DNA of 64,000 nucleotides from Bdellovibrionia bacterium (lineage in GTDB: Bacteria > Bdellovibrionota > Bdellovibrionia > Bdellovibrionales > JAGQZY01). Below the pieces are notes generated by a model. That model ran no database searches. It worked only from the letters and a program-made list of their open reading frames with translations, and had not been told where the DNA came from. Each line of letters begins with the position of its first letter. Position 1 is the first letter of the stretch. The stretch covers positions 744,001 to 808,000 of the forward strand of contig JAUHWH010000001.1 of NCBI GenBank assembly GCA_030424715.1. The letters are read 5' to 3'. Shown in pieces: positions 53,578-63,400 of the stretch. A program made the position numbers and the translations under genes.

Positions 53578-53663
53578 GGAATCCCTTCTGGTTTCAACGA
53601 GATATACCAATAATCAGGCACAAAGAGAATGACATTTTTTGCTTTTTGAAGCTTAATAGGCCC

Positions 53664-54704
53664 ATGAAAAACACATCCCTTGAAGAGCTGAGCCTGCCTT
53701 ACGAGCTGAAAAGCCACAATGCCTTTATCCTGAAGATCGATAGCCAAGCTCTTAAGAACAACCCCCTAAAAGACCCCAGCCATCGCCACAACTACGTGCT
53801 TGCCCCTAAGGGGGATATTGAAAACCCACCGGTGATTTTTCATCTGTCGGGTTACTTTTCAACGGGGTATCAAAACTTTACTGCGAAGACCTTGAATCTG
53901 AATTTTGTGCAAAAATTGGATCAGCAAGTTGTGCAAAAAAAGGCCCCGGCGGCGGTCCACGTTTTTGTAGAAGCCACCACCTATTGGGGTGGCTCTCAAT
54001 TTATAAATAGTCCGGGCTGTGGGCAGTATTCCGATTATATTTTAAAAGAACTCTATCCCGCGGTGGTGGAGCAGTTTGCGGTCAGCTCTAAAGCGACACG
54101 GACCTGTGTGATGGGTGGATCTAGCGGAGGTTACGGCGCATTGGCGTTGGTCAGTGTTAAGGGCTCGCCCTTCGGTGTCGCCTTTGCGACGGCACCGGAT
54201 AGTTATTTCGAAGCCAGCCTTCTACCAGAGCTTTTTAAAGTGGCACCCGAGCTATTGAAGTACAAAAGCCTTGCACCTATTAAAAAGAAAATTGCTGCGG
54301 GAGAGTTACAAGAGAAAAAGTCGTTCTTCAATTTGGCGAATGCCTTGGCCATGGCTCATTGCTACTCTCCCAAAGAAGCCTTCCGTAAGGACTTCTTGGA
54401 GTTCCCCATCGATTTACACACGGGGCGCGTGAAGTCCAAATTGTGGAAAAGTTGGTTGAAACATGATCCTGTTCACTTTTTAAAAGCTCGCAAAAAAAAT
54501 CTTCAGGGTAAACAGCTCTTTATAGACGTTGGCAAATACGATAACTTCTGTTTGCAGTTTGGTGCCAGGCAAATTGCCGAGGTTCTCAAAGAGGCAAAAG
54601 TGAAACACAGCTATACAGAGTTTCCGGGCAATCATTTTGGGCTGAGCGAAAGACGTTTGGGCTTTTTAGAAAAACTCGCCACCAGTTGGAAGAGCCATGT
54701 CTGA
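53664..54704 (+). CDS. Esterase D-like alpha/beta hydrolase
   Basis: 346 aa from ATG at 53664; the longer frame to 53538 is antisense of argS. The nucleophile elbow GGSSGGYG (about 151-158, G-x-S-x-G) is followed by an Asp in IDVGKYDNF (about 290) and the His in PGNHFG near 318, giving a Ser-Asp-His triad. The gene overlaps the CDF transporter by 8 bp. The putative-esterase fold suits S-formylglutathione or siderophore ester hydrolysis, but the substrate is unknown. Confidence 0.78.
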   Translation: MKNTSLEELSLPYELKSHNAFILKIDSQALKNNPLKDPSHRHNYVLAPKGDIENPPVIFHLSGYFSTGYQNFTAKTLNLNFVQKLDQQVVQKKAPAAVHVFVEATTYWGGSQFINSPGCGQYSDYILKELYPAVVEQFAVSSKATRTCVMGGSSGGYGALALVSVKGSPFGVAFATAPDSYFEASLLPELFKVAPELLKYKSLAPIKKKIAAGELQEKKSFFNLANALAMAHCYSPKEAFRKDFLEFPIDLHTGRVKSKLWKSWLKHDPVHFLKARKKNLQGKQLFIDVGKYDNFCLQFGARQIAEVLKEAKVKHSYTEFPGNHFGLSERRLGFLEKLATSWKSHV

Positions 54705-55701
54705 GAGCTCGCTTGATCCCCAGGTGCGTTCAGCATCTTTGATTACGATAGTCGTCGCGACGGTCCTATTTCTCACCAAGTTTGTGGCCTACCGCATGAC
54801 CCACTCGCAGGCTCTGTTCTCCGAAGCCATGGAGAGCATTGTGAACGTCTTGGCTGCGGCGATCGCGTTTTACGTAGTGTACTATGCTGCAAAACCTGCG
54901 GACAAAGACCACCCATATGGCCACGGCAAGGTGGAGTATTTGTCTGCCGGGCTTGAAGGAGGTTTGATCGCCTTTGCAGCCTTCTTGATAGTGATTGAAG
55001 CGGTCCAAGCCTTTTACAAGCAAGAGCCCCTGCACTCTTTAGAGGTGGGCGTCGGTTTGCTTGCCGCTACTGGTGTTGTGAATGTTTTCATGGGGCTTTA
55101 CTTAAAAAGGGTTGGAACTCAGAAACACTCTGCGGCTCTTGAAGCCAGTGGGCGCCATTTGATTGCTGACTTTTGGACAACGGTCGGTGTGGTGATTGGC
55201 CTGGGGCTGGTGTATGTCACCGAGATCTATTGGTTGGATATTGTCATCGCTATTCTCATTAGTATGCATCTTGTAAAAGAGGGCTATGAGCTGGTTCGAA
55301 AATCCATCGGTGGCTTGCTCGATGAAGAGCAAGAGTCGGTGATTCAAAAGATTCGTAAACTGATTAACAAAAACAAACAGCCGGGGATCATTCAAGTGCA
55401 TCATTTACGAGTGATGCGTTCGGGGCGTTACCACCACATTGACGCCCACGTGGTGGTGCCTGAGTTTTGGAGTGTAGAAGAAGCCCACGACAATACCAAT
55501 CTGTACGAACGCACGCTGTTTAAAGATTACGAATTTTCTGGAGAGATTCATTTTCACATCGATCCGTGCCGGCGCTTGTACTGTCAGTACTGCGACCTCA
55601 AAGACTGCCCCGTACGCAAAGAGCCCTTTCAATCTTATCGCGAAATGAGCGTCGACGAAATCACCGCCAAAGACGAACCCCGCGACGTCACCCAAAAATA
55701 A
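54697..55701 (+). CDS. Cation diffusion facilitator (CDF) transporter
   Basis: 334 aa with six transmembrane segments. The TM2 site reads SEAMESIVN (E for the usual D), the TM2-3 loop has HPYGHGKVEYL, and the TM5 site is HLIADFWTT (H-x3-D). A cytoplasmic domain starting at about 210 ends with a Cys-rich segment CRRLYCQYCDLKDC that may sense metal. It exports Zn2+, Fe2+ or a similar ion against protons. The altered TM2 residue may shift selectivity. Confidence 0.9.
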   Translation: MSESSLDPQVRSASLITIVVATVLFLTKFVAYRMTHSQALFSEAMESIVNVLAAAIAFYVVYYAAKPADKDHPYGHGKVEYLSAGLEGGLIAFAAFLIVIEAVQAFYKQEPLHSLEVGVGLLAATGVVNVFMGLYLKRVGTQKHSAALEASGRHLIADFWTTVGVVIGLGLVYVTEIYWLDIVIAILISMHLVKEGYELVRKSIGGLLDEEQESVIQKIRKLINKNKQPGIIQVHHLRVMRSGRYHHIDAHVVVPEFWSVEEAHDNTNLYERTLFKDYEFSGEIHFHIDPCRRLYCQYCDLKDCPVRKEPFQSYREMSVDEITAKDEPRDVTQK

Positions 55702-55822
55702 GCGCCCTATATGATACATCGGATTGAATTAAAGTTTCTCTACATCTCGCGCAGCGGTCGTGATCAGCCGGGAGTTTTCGTGCCATACACAGATTCTAGT
55801 CAAACGGTAATTATCGGGACGG

Positions 55823-56269
55823 TTACCAAGGAACTCCCGTTAAAAAACATCCGCCGGAAGACTGATATGAAAAAGTGACCGAGGGATCAAGGTTGCCAAA
55901 CCGGTCACGTGCTCGTACGATCAATGAGTTGCCGGCGGTGATTGTCAGAGTCCCCCTTAGTTCACGATAGTCACCAGAGATTCCACCATTACCTGATGAC
56001 AGCGCATTGATTCGTGCATAGTTGTCATTTGATGACTGGGTTCGGTCATTTTTCAAGATGTAATAGAGCGTGATGTCTTCAGGCAGAACCACTTCAAAAC
56101 TTCGTTCACTGCTTGTACCTACGGGGACGTAGCTTGCGGTGCAGCTGACCAGGTTACCGCCGCTCCCACTGCCTGAGGAAATATTAATTTTTTTCCAGGT
56201 CGGTGCCGCAATTACAGTAAGACTCGTAAAAAAGAGAATGATAATTTTAACAAACAACAGGTTTTTCAT
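55823..56269 (-). CDS. Small secreted protein of unknown function
   Basis: 148 aa from ATG at 56269 (AGGA 6 nt upstream). Signal peptide MKNLLFVKIIILFFTSLTVIAA. The mature domain looks beta-rich and Ser/Gly-rich at its start; the final stretch (GTLTITAGNSLIVRARDRFGNLDPSVTFSYQSSG) resembles bacterial Ig-like strands. Two cysteines (near 47 and 142) could form a disulfide. Not recognised. Confidence 0.6.
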   Translation of the reverse strand: MKNLLFVKIIILFFTSLTVIAAPTWKKINISSGSGSGGNLVSCTASYVPVGTSSERSFEVVLPEDITLYYILKNDRTQSSNDNYARINALSSGNGGISGDYRELRGTLTITAGNSLIVRARDRFGNLDPSVTFSYQSSGGCFLTGVPW

Positions 56270-56697
56270 AAAAATCCTCAACTGACCCTAAATACTGATC
56301 GGAAAGATAGCGATAATCTTGATGAAGTTTCCCAATATGAAACACAAAATTTAAATAGGGTCATAAGTGATATCGAGCTGGTACAAGGTTTGATTCAAAA
56401 ATAGACATCTGACTAATGATCTTCGCAAAGATACCATATTCACTGCGAAAAAAAACGGAGTTGGTTTGCCAAGCAATGGGCCTTTGATCGATAGGCTGAG
56501 TAACCTTCAGCAACGGCATACTGCGGGAGCGCCACTGCCGCTGCGGAGGTACGTAATTCCCACGCGACCCTCTTTGAGGAAAAAGATAAAGTATCAAGTT
56601 TGGCGACGAGCCCATGCCAGCTTTCAGTTCAGTGATCATGTCGGGGGTTGGCATAGCCAGAGTTGGGCTATGAAGGAAGAGCAGATGTCCGCGGGTT
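56270..56697. other. 428-bp stretch with no supported gene
   Basis: Short open frames on both strands (56361-56654 minus, 56466-56792 plus) have no ribosome site and no recognisable domain. The only structured element is the hairpin at 56652-56672. Confidence 0.5.
56652..56672. terminator. 7-bp hairpin downstream of the lipocalin-like gene
   Basis: CATAGCC (56652-56658), 7-nt loop, GGCTATG (56666-56672), 26 bp past the stop at 56698 (minus strand). No T-run, so it is only a possible terminator or mRNA end stabiliser. Confidence 0.4.
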
Positions 56698-57288
56698 CTA
56701 TGAGAGTGGGGTGGGGACGAAGTATTGGTAGGCGGGTTTGTCGCCGCAGGCTGAGGTGCCCTCTGCTTTTAATACTAAGACGCCGCCGATGACTTGAAAG
56801 GCGACGTCTTTGTAGACTATACCCAGGGCGGCGTAGGCTCCGTTGTCCGCCTGTTGCACAACAGTGCCGTCAAAAAACAAAGTCTTGTAGTCAAAGACTT
56901 GTATGTTTCCTTCGGTGATTCGATCTCTTTCGAGACAGAACAGTCGAGCACCACTCGCGAGTTCATGAAGACCCAGCCCGTACTCCTCGCAGCCCAAGCC
57001 ATTTTTGTATTGCACGCGGTAGTAACTATTGGTGAGATCAATTCTTAGTGTGGCTATATTAAAGTAGGATTCACCACCACTCTTGTGCAGGTCTTGTATT
57101 TCATTAGCTGGTAAAGGTTCACAACTTCGAACGACCGATGTCCAATAACCGTCAAGAAACGAAAAATCGTCGGCATCGGCTAAGGAACTCTGAAAAACGA
57201 CGAGAGCAAGAGCGAGGACCAGAAACACAGTGTTGGAGGTCAAAGAGGTCACGGGATGGAGGCAACGATTTGTAAACTTAAAAGCCAC
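56698..57288 (-). CDS. Secreted lipocalin-like protein of unknown function
   Basis: 196 aa from GTG at 57288, where AAGGAGG stands 5 nt upstream inside the end of ggt. One hydrophobic segment (VFLVLALALVVFQSSLADA) looks like a late signal peptide. The mature part opens LDGYWTSVVRSCEP, like the first strand of lipocalin/DUF-type barrels (G-x-W), with further beta strands and six cysteines (two pairs likely). No family named with confidence. It is translationally linked to ggt (11-bp overlap). Confidence 0.6.
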   Translation of the reverse strand: MAFKFTNRCLHPVTSLTSNTVFLVLALALVVFQSSLADADDFSFLDGYWTSVVRSCEPLPANEIQDLHKSGGESYFNIATLRIDLTNSYYRVQYKNGLGCEEYGLGLHELASGARLFCLERDRITEGNIQVFDYKTLFFDGTVVQQADNGAYAALGIVYKDVAFQVIGGVLVLKAEGTSACGDKPAYQYFVPTPLS

Positions 57289-58927
57289 TGGCGCCTCCTT
57301 CAGACCGGTAGTCATAACCGGCTTCTAGAAAGCCCTCTTTGTTGATACGAACGCCATTCACCCGCGCGCCCCAGCTGGGTTTCACTTTGTGTCCGAGGTT
57401 CTCAAGGGCTTTGATCGAAAGGGGTGGTAACTTTTTACTGTCCACATAGAGGATGTCCGGTTTGTATTGGTGGTGGACCCGAGGGGCGTGAATCGCCTCT
57501 TCCATATTGAAGTCCTGAGCCAAAACTCGGTACAGGGTCTGCAGCACACCCGAAATAATCCGTGGTCCGCCGGGTGCGCCGAGGGCCATCACAACTTTGC
57601 CTTTGCGAGCGACTAGGGTAGGCGACATAGAACTCAGTGGCCGCTTGCCTGCTTCAACAAAATTATTTGACCCCTGCACGAGACCAAACAGATTGGGTTC
57701 GTTAGGTCGAGTGGTAAAGTCGTCCATTTCGTTATTAAGGGCGATGCCATAGGTTTCGGTCGCAATTTTTGATCCAAAGACACCGTTGAGAGTGATGGTG
57801 ATGGCTATCCCATTGCCCTTGCTATCTAACACGCTGAAGTGAGTTGTTTGGTCAGATTCTTTGAATTCCACTTTGTTGACCGGTTCTATTTTCAACAGCT
57901 TGTCGGGCTCAATTTTTGCGACCCACTCACTGGCTTTTTTATCAGATAAAAACTCATCGGTGGGATTTTTCACGAAATCAGGGTCGCCCAGAAGATTGCG
58001 ATTGCGAAAGTTGATCTTCATCACTTCGGCAAAGTAGTGAAACTCTAAGGTGCTTAAGGGTTCAAGAGCCTCCATTTTGAGTTTCTCAAACATTTTAAGA
58101 CTGGCAGCGATCAGCAGACCTCCGCTCGAAGGCGGCGGCATCAGGTAGAGATCGTGACCTTTAAATTTTGTTTTAATAGGATCAAGCCATCGCACCTTGT
58201 AGTCCGAAAGATCCTTGCGAGTCATCACGCCACCTTCTTTTTTGATGGTGCTGACGATGTCCCGCGCGATTTGCCCTTGGTAAAAGGGGACAATGCCGCG
58301 ATTCCTCATCAATTTGAGTGCTTTGCTCAATTGCTTTTGTTTGACGATTTCGCCAGGCTTATAGGGGCGCCCCTTTTCGTTGAGAAAGTACTTTTTTCCA
58401 GCACTGTTGAACTCACCTTTAGAAATTCGCGCCCGTTGGGCGTTCTCTCCAGTGATGGCATGACCTTTGGCAGCCAGCTTAATGGGCGTGTCAAAAAGAA
58501 CGGCCCAATGGAGCTTTCCGTATTTTTTGTGAAGAGCCCACAGTCCTGCGGGAATGCCGGGGACGCCAATGGCATGGGGGCCTTTGATAGAAGCGTCAGG
58601 TTTTTTGTTCACAAAAAAAGTCTTATTAAATTCCGCTGGAGCCACTTCTCGGAAGTCGAGGGCTTTGACGGGATCCTTCCCCATTTTCACCATGGCAAAG
58701 CCACCGCCACCAAGAGAGGCATGGCGGGGATTGGTTACGGCAAGGGTCAAAGCGATGGCCACGGCGACATCCACCACATTGCCTTTTTTGCTCATGATCT
58801 CTTCAGCCACTTGGGCTGAAAGTGGGGTGGGTGTTGCCACCATCATTTTATGACCGAGCAAGGGGGCAGCCAAAGAAATTTGAGATGTTGTGCAAAACAC
58901 AAAAATGAAAAACAGGCGTGAAACCAT
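57278..58927 (-). CDS. ggt: Gamma-glutamyltranspeptidase
   Basis: 549 aa precursor. Signal peptide MVSRLFFIFVFCTTSQISLA. The substrate-binding R93 in DFREVAP and, after GPHAIGVPGIPAG, the autoprocessing site with nucleophile T361 in DQTTHFSVLDS. The small-subunit motif GNGIAITITLN and PLSSMSPT are present. In the periplasm it hydrolyses or transfers the gamma-glutamyl group of glutathione and similar compounds. It overlaps the lipocalin-like gene by 11 bp. Confidence 0.95.
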   Translation of the reverse strand: MVSRLFFIFVFCTTSQISLAAPLLGHKMMVATPTPLSAQVAEEIMSKKGNVVDVAVAIALTLAVTNPRHASLGGGGFAMVKMGKDPVKALDFREVAPAEFNKTFFVNKKPDASIKGPHAIGVPGIPAGLWALHKKYGKLHWAVLFDTPIKLAAKGHAITGENAQRARISKGEFNSAGKKYFLNEKGRPYKPGEIVKQKQLSKALKLMRNRGIVPFYQGQIARDIVSTIKKEGGVMTRKDLSDYKVRWLDPIKTKFKGHDLYLMPPPSSGGLLIAASLKMFEKLKMEALEPLSTLEFHYFAEVMKINFRNRNLLGDPDFVKNPTDEFLSDKKASEWVAKIEPDKLLKIEPVNKVEFKESDQTTHFSVLDSKGNGIAITITLNGVFGSKIATETYGIALNNEMDDFTTRPNEPNLFGLVQGSNNFVEAGKRPLSSMSPTLVARKGKVVMALGAPGGPRIISGVLQTLYRVLAQDFNMEEAIHAPRVHHQYKPDILYVDSKKLPPLSIKALENLGHKVKPSWGARVNGVRINKEGFLEAGYDYRSEGGASGF

Positions 58928-59131
58928 AAAAACCTCTTCTTTCCAATGAATTCAAAGGTTTAAAGCATGGATGTTGCTGGATTTCAATGATTCCACAGGT
59001 CTCTAAAATTATGACAAAGAATGGGTGCAGACCTTGTTGGCGAAGATCTCCAAAACACATCACTTTTCAAAGCAAATTGAAAAATATCCTGAAGGCTTGC
59101 CCCGTAAAAAAGGCTCTGATACTGAGGGGTT

Positions 59132-59791
59132 ATGGAAGACAGATTCACTGCTAATAATCCCTACGTTGAGCTTATGTATACTGAGTTCAAGGATTGGTCC
59201 TTTGACGAGAAGGCCGATAACAATCGTGGCTATTGGCGCGAGCGAGTCTTTCAATGTTCAGCAGAGACGCCGTTAGACCTCGAAATTGGTACTGGCAACG
59301 GGACGCACTTTGCAAAACTCAGCCAGGCCCATCCGGGTCGTGTCTTTGTAGGTCTTGAGCTTAAGTTTAAAACTCTGGTGCAAAGCATTCGGCGAGCGGT
59401 GCGGGCGGGATGTCAGAATGCTCGCATGGCGCGCTACCGTGCCGAAGGAATCAAAGAGCTTTTTGCACCTGGAGAAATCAACAATGTTTATATTCATTTT
59501 CCAGACCCATGGCCTAAGAAGCGGCATAATAAAAACCGGTTGATACAAGCGGAATTTTTATTGAACCTTCATGAAGTGATGCAAGAGGGTGGGGTTGTCG
59601 AGTTCAAAACGGACGATTACGATTATTTTAAATGGGCCGTCCGGTATTTCCGAGCGAGCCCTTTTACCATCAGTTTTTTTACTGAAGATCTCCATCATTC
59701 GTTTCGCAAAGATCAGAATTTTGTAACTCACTTTGAGTCTTTGTTTCTACAAAGGCAACAACCCATTTATTGCTGCCTTCTAAAAAAATAG
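59132..59791 (+). CDS. trmB: tRNA (guanine-N7-)-methyltransferase
   Basis: 219 aa. SAM loop LEIGTGNGTHFAKLS, the VFVGLELKFKT segment and the family motif IHFPDPWPKKRHNKNRL (about 124-140), then EFKTDDYDYF. It methylates G46 in the variable loop of tRNAs. It starts at ATG 59132, divergent from ggt by 204 bp. The two genes share an intergenic region with no clear operator. Confidence 0.94.
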   Translation: MEDRFTANNPYVELMYTEFKDWSFDEKADNNRGYWRERVFQCSAETPLDLEIGTGNGTHFAKLSQAHPGRVFVGLELKFKTLVQSIRRAVRAGCQNARMARYRAEGIKELFAPGEINNVYIHFPDPWPKKRHNKNRLIQAEFLLNLHEVMQEGGVVEFKTDDYDYFKWAVRYFRASPFTISFFTEDLHHSFRKDQNFVTHFESLFLQRQQPIYCCLLKK

Positions 59792-59804
59792 TATTCGCTG
59801 TTGA

Positions 59805-61217
59805 TTAATTACAAGCGAGGATATTTACATACCCGTAATCCATTGGTCGTTTGTCATTGGTGTTGGTCGATTGACCATCCCAGCGGCTGCAAATTTCACC
59901 AATCCGTTTGTTTTTTGCAAAGTATGAAGCCAGCCCCAATGCCAGAGGGTGTGGCTTGACCGATTGCTCGTTCGACCAAATTGTTTTCGCAGGGTCATCG
60001 AAAATACTACGCTGGAAAGTGGGGACCCCAGCAATATCATAGTGAAATCCGATAAAGGCCCGACCCGATTGGCAACTGATTTTCTGTGGATTCGGTTGGT
60101 TGTGCCGCTGGTTTGCAGCGATGGGGCATCGAATAGAAAAATCAGTTTTTAAAAGAAACACGATGGAGCTTCCTGGCGACAGGGCGTAAATCGTGGCACC
60201 CCGTTTGTTTTTAGAATTGGTTGGGATCGCTCCAACAATCACCCAATGAGAGGGCACTTCATGGGTTTCAATAAAAGACGCGAAGGGCTCCGAGCTTGAG
60301 CCATAGGTTGGGGTCATGGTTACGCTGGGTGCTGGTACCGTCATGGTGACAAAAGCCGTGGACTTGCCGGCATTAAAGATCTCATATTTTAGTAGGGGCT
60401 CGTCGATGCGTTCCATGGTTGGTTGACCGGAGAGAGCGAGTGTCTCTGGTGTTTCGATTACAGTGTCATGGTTTTGAATATAAAAGGATTTGCTGATCCA
60501 TATTTTTTTTGAGTCTTCTTGTCGTAATAGCAAACGACATTTTTCTAGGTTTTTAAAGGCGAATAGCTCATCCAGTAAGAAGTCAGAGAGCTTTGCCTGG
60601 GGCGACTGAGTGAAAGCGAAGTTGCTCGTATTTTCGCAAAGTGTTTCAACTCGCCCTAGTTCGAAGGGCAATTCGAGGCTGTTGTTACCTACGTCGGAGC
60701 GAAGAAGGTAGGTTTCGCCATTGGGCTTTAAGAACGGCAGTTCATAGTTGGAATAGTCTTCAATATCAGTGATGCGGACATCTAAAAGATTAACCTTAGC
60801 GACGGAACGCTCCTGGTGGAACAAGTGAATAGTGATATCACAGAGAACTGTAAGGCTCTTGGCGGTGGACGGGGCAAAGGCGCGCGAGGGGAGTATCTCT
60901 GTGACATCAAACTCAGTCTCGCTACTGAATGAGGTCTCCCGCTCAAGAACGTCTTGCTGTGAACTGCGGCGGCAAGAGCTGGTCACGAGGCTCGTGTCGT
61001 GACTTTGTGAATCTCCCACCACGTCGAGGGCAATTCGACTGGAGACGCGTAAGCTTTTAGTTTCTCTAATTCTCTGTATGGTTTGATCTTGATTTTCGAT
61101 TTCTGCACTAATCTGCAGTTCTTGGTCCGGCTGGACGGATGTTTCGTCCGAGCTACAAGAAATCAATCCAAAAACTAAAATACACAATACCTGATATAAA
61201 ACATGGGGCACTTTCAT
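59805..61217 (-). CDS. Large lipoprotein of unknown function
   Basis: 470 aa from ATG at 61217, after AAGGAGAG. Lipobox LISCS gives a lipid-anchored Cys at about residue 21. The mature part is polar, with several cysteine pairs and no recognised family. No repeats or second hydrophobic segment are evident. Convergent with trmB, 13 bp between the stops. Confidence 0.68.
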   Translation of the reverse strand: MKVPHVLYQVLCILVFGLISCSSDETSVQPDQELQISAEIENQDQTIQRIRETKSLRVSSRIALDVVGDSQSHDTSLVTSSCRRSSQQDVLERETSFSSETEFDVTEILPSRAFAPSTAKSLTVLCDITIHLFHQERSVAKVNLLDVRITDIEDYSNYELPFLKPNGETYLLRSDVGNNSLELPFELGRVETLCENTSNFAFTQSPQAKLSDFLLDELFAFKNLEKCRLLLRQEDSKKIWISKSFYIQNHDTVIETPETLALSGQPTMERIDEPLLKYEIFNAGKSTAFVTMTVPAPSVTMTPTYGSSSEPFASFIETHEVPSHWVIVGAIPTNSKNKRGATIYALSPGSSIVFLLKTDFSIRCPIAANQRHNQPNPQKISCQSGRAFIGFHYDIAGVPTFQRSIFDDPAKTIWSNEQSVKPHPLALGLASYFAKNKRIGEICSRWDGQSTNTNDKRPMDYGYVNILACN

Positions 61218-61350
61218 GGCCACTCTCCTTTGTTGGAGCTATGACAGAGCAATTGGCACGCCAGTTTGGATTTTCAAACGAGCTAAGGTAAATTTTTCAA
61301 ATCTTGCGTGATGTCTGGCAATGGCAACGCGCTGGGATGCTTCGGCGGGC

Positions 61351-61638
61351 CTACCAGTAGGTGGTTTCGACCAGTGCATTTTCGGTGAGTTTGATTTGGC
61401 AGCTCAAGCGTTCGCCGGTCTCAGCATTGTTTTTAGCCAATGTCTTTTTCTCAAGTTCATCAGGGGGTTCTAGGCCTGTGGTTGTGATCACCATCATTTT
61501 ACATTTTCCACAGATACCATCGCCGCCACAGCTTGAAGCTACGGGAATGTTGTTTTGTAAAAGATTTTTCATCAGAGTTTTGTCTGGATCCGCATCAATG
61601 ACCCTGTTGAGTTGCGGGCAGTTCACTTTAGTCATCAT
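61351..61638 (-). CDS. [2Fe-2S] ferredoxin (adrenodoxin-like)
   Basis: 95 aa. C37, C43, C46 and C80 (C-x5-C-x2-C-x33-C) match the adrenodoxin/plant ferredoxin fold: SSCGGDGICGKCKM then RLSCQI. It carries electrons for an unidentified partner. Start at 61638 or the adjacent 61635. It stands alone, divergent from the SDR gene. Confidence 0.88.
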   Translation of the reverse strand: MMTKVNCPQLNRVIDADPDKTLMKNLLQNNIPVASSCGGDGICGKCKMMVITTTGLEPPDELEKKTLAKNNAETGERLSCQIKLTENALVETTYW

Positions 61639-61687
61639 TCCCCCTGTGGTTGGAAGAAGTTGCTTCTTATGATATCCATTTCAATCT

Positions 61688-62362
61688 ATGGAAACAATGG
61701 CTTTTTTAGGATGTTCCAGGGGGCTCGGAAGAGCCGTGTGCCTTGAGTTTGACAGACAGAACCACCTCTTGGGGTCTCTATTGGTAGCCCGCTCTAAGGC
61801 GAGTCTTAATAGTCTTGCGCAAGAGATGAGCCATCAGCCTTGTTCGGTGGTGATGGACTTTTCAAAACGGGAAGCTGTAAAACCTCTTTTGGACCTGCTG
61901 GCTGAAACAAAAATGAATCGTCTGTTTTATTTTGCCGGTGGTGGTCCCCATGGGTTGTATTCCGACAAGGCTTGGAAGGATCATTTGTGGAGTTTGCAGG
62001 TCTCATTTTTGACCCCCAGTGAAATACTTCACGGGGTGCTCTCGCGGCCCGACTTATCCCATATCACTCAGTTGGTATTTGTTGGGTCTTTAATCGCAGA
62101 TTCTCAGGCTGATCCGGGGGCGGCTAGCTATGCTGCCGCCAAGCACGGCTTGAAAGGCCTGATAGAGACCGTGCAGAGTGAGAACCCCGACAGAGACATT
62201 CGTTTTTTTCGCCCCGGATATATGAACACCGATCTTCTCCCTAAAAAGGCTCGTCCTCGAGCCGAGGGGCGCCCCTTGCTGGAGCCGGCTGCGGCGGCCG
62301 AGGGGTTTGTGAAGTGGGTCATGACTCCCCAGGCCCCTAAAATTTTAGATATGGGCCTCTGA
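61688..62362 (+). CDS. Short-chain dehydrogenase/reductase
   Basis: 224 aa classical SDR fold, on the short side. Cofactor loop GCSRGLGRA (8-16; T-G-x3-G-x-G variant), FAGGG near 72-76, and the active site SYAAAKHGLKG (Y-x3-K about 140-144). LFVGS-like serine precedes it. NAD(P)(H)-dependent oxidoreductase, substrate unknown. Between the ferredoxin and thioredoxin reductase genes. Confidence 0.85.
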   Translation: METMAFLGCSRGLGRAVCLEFDRQNHLLGSLLVARSKASLNSLAQEMSHQPCSVVMDFSKREAVKPLLDLLAETKMNRLFYFAGGGPHGLYSDKAWKDHLWSLQVSFLTPSEILHGVLSRPDLSHITQLVFVGSLIADSQADPGAASYAAAKHGLKGLIETVQSENPDRDIRFFRPGYMNTDLLPKKARPRAEGRPLLEPAAAAEGFVKWVMTPQAPKILDMGL

Positions 62363-62445
62363 CACGACATATCCCAGCTTTCCAGCGAGGTGAACCCTCC
62401 GCGGGATTATGGTAGACCGAATTCTTTCCATCAAAGGAGAGTTCT

Positions 62446-63375
62446 ATGAGCCAAGTTGAAAATGTGATTATTGTGGGATCAGGCCCCGCGGGATTAACGG
62501 CCGCCATTTATGCATCTCGAGCCCTTTTAAAGCCATTGATGATTGAGGGCGAAGAAGTGGGCGGGCAGCTTATGACCACCACTGACGTTGAGAACTTTCC
62601 CGGCTTTCCCGAGGGAATCATGGGCCCCGAGCTGATGACCATTACCAAAAAGCAAGCCGAGCGATTCGGAACTCGCTTTATCTCGAAAAACGTTACGAAG
62701 GTCGATCTCGATCAAAAACCCTTTAAGGTTTGGATCGGCGATGAAGAATTTCAAACCAAGGCGATTATTGTTTCGACTGGGGCCAGTGCTAAATATCTTG
62801 GTTTAGAGTCTGAACGTCGATTACTTGGTCGAGGGGTTTCTGCCTGCGCCACTTGTGATGGTGCTTTTTTTAAAGATCAAACCGTGATGGTTATTGGTGG
62901 CGGAGACACCGCCATGGAAGAAGCCACTTTTCTCACGCGCTTTGCTTCGAAGGTGATCATTGTGCACCGGCGTGATGAGTTTAGAGCTAGTAAGATTATG
63001 GCGGATAAAGCTTTGAGCCATCCTAAAATTGAAGTCATGTGGAATTCCGCACTTGAAGAGGTTGTCGGCGATAAATTGGTCGAAGCTGCCAAGATCAAGA
63101 ATCTTAAATCTGGCGAGGTCCAGGAAATCCCGGTCGAAGGGGTTTTTATAGCCATTGGTCATAAGCCGAACACAGATTTGTTTACGGGCAAGGTCAAAAC
63201 CAACGAAGTGGGTTATATCATCACAGAAGGGCATAGCACCCGGACTTCGGTCGAAGGTCTGTTTGCTGCTGGGGACGTTGCTGATGACAAATACCGTCAG
63301 GCGATTACGGCCGCAGGTACAGGTTGTATGGCAGCTATTGATTGTGAGCGCTGGTTGGAGGAAAATAACCACTGA
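62446..63375 (+). CDS. trxB: Thioredoxin reductase
   Basis: 309 aa with AAAGGAGAG just upstream. FAD site VIIVGSGPAGLTAAIYA (7-23), redox pair CATC (about 135-138) and NADP site VIGGGDTAMEEA (about 152-163), then the FAD-loop GDVADD near 280. It keeps thioredoxin reduced and thereby supports the peroxiredoxin at 38.3 kb and other reductases. A response regulator starts 25 bp after its stop. Confidence 0.96.
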   Translation: MSQVENVIIVGSGPAGLTAAIYASRALLKPLMIEGEEVGGQLMTTTDVENFPGFPEGIMGPELMTITKKQAERFGTRFISKNVTKVDLDQKPFKVWIGDEEFQTKAIIVSTGASAKYLGLESERRLLGRGVSACATCDGAFFKDQTVMVIGGGDTAMEEATFLTRFASKVIIVHRRDEFRASKIMADKALSHPKIEVMWNSALEEVVGDKLVEAAKIKNLKSGEVQEIPVEGVFIAIGHKPNTDLFTGKVKTNEVGYIITEGHSTRTSVEGLFAAGDVADDKYRQAITAAGTGCMAAIDCERWLEENNH

Positions 63376-63400
63376 GCCTTTAAAGGGGCTGGAGGAAGCA

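Noticed and set aside
56361-56792. Two overlapping frames in the 428-bp gap
   Set aside because: No start signal or similarity; one is antisense to the other and overlaps the lipocalin-like gene.
58154-58819. 221-aa plus-strand frame
   Set aside because: Antisense of ggt.
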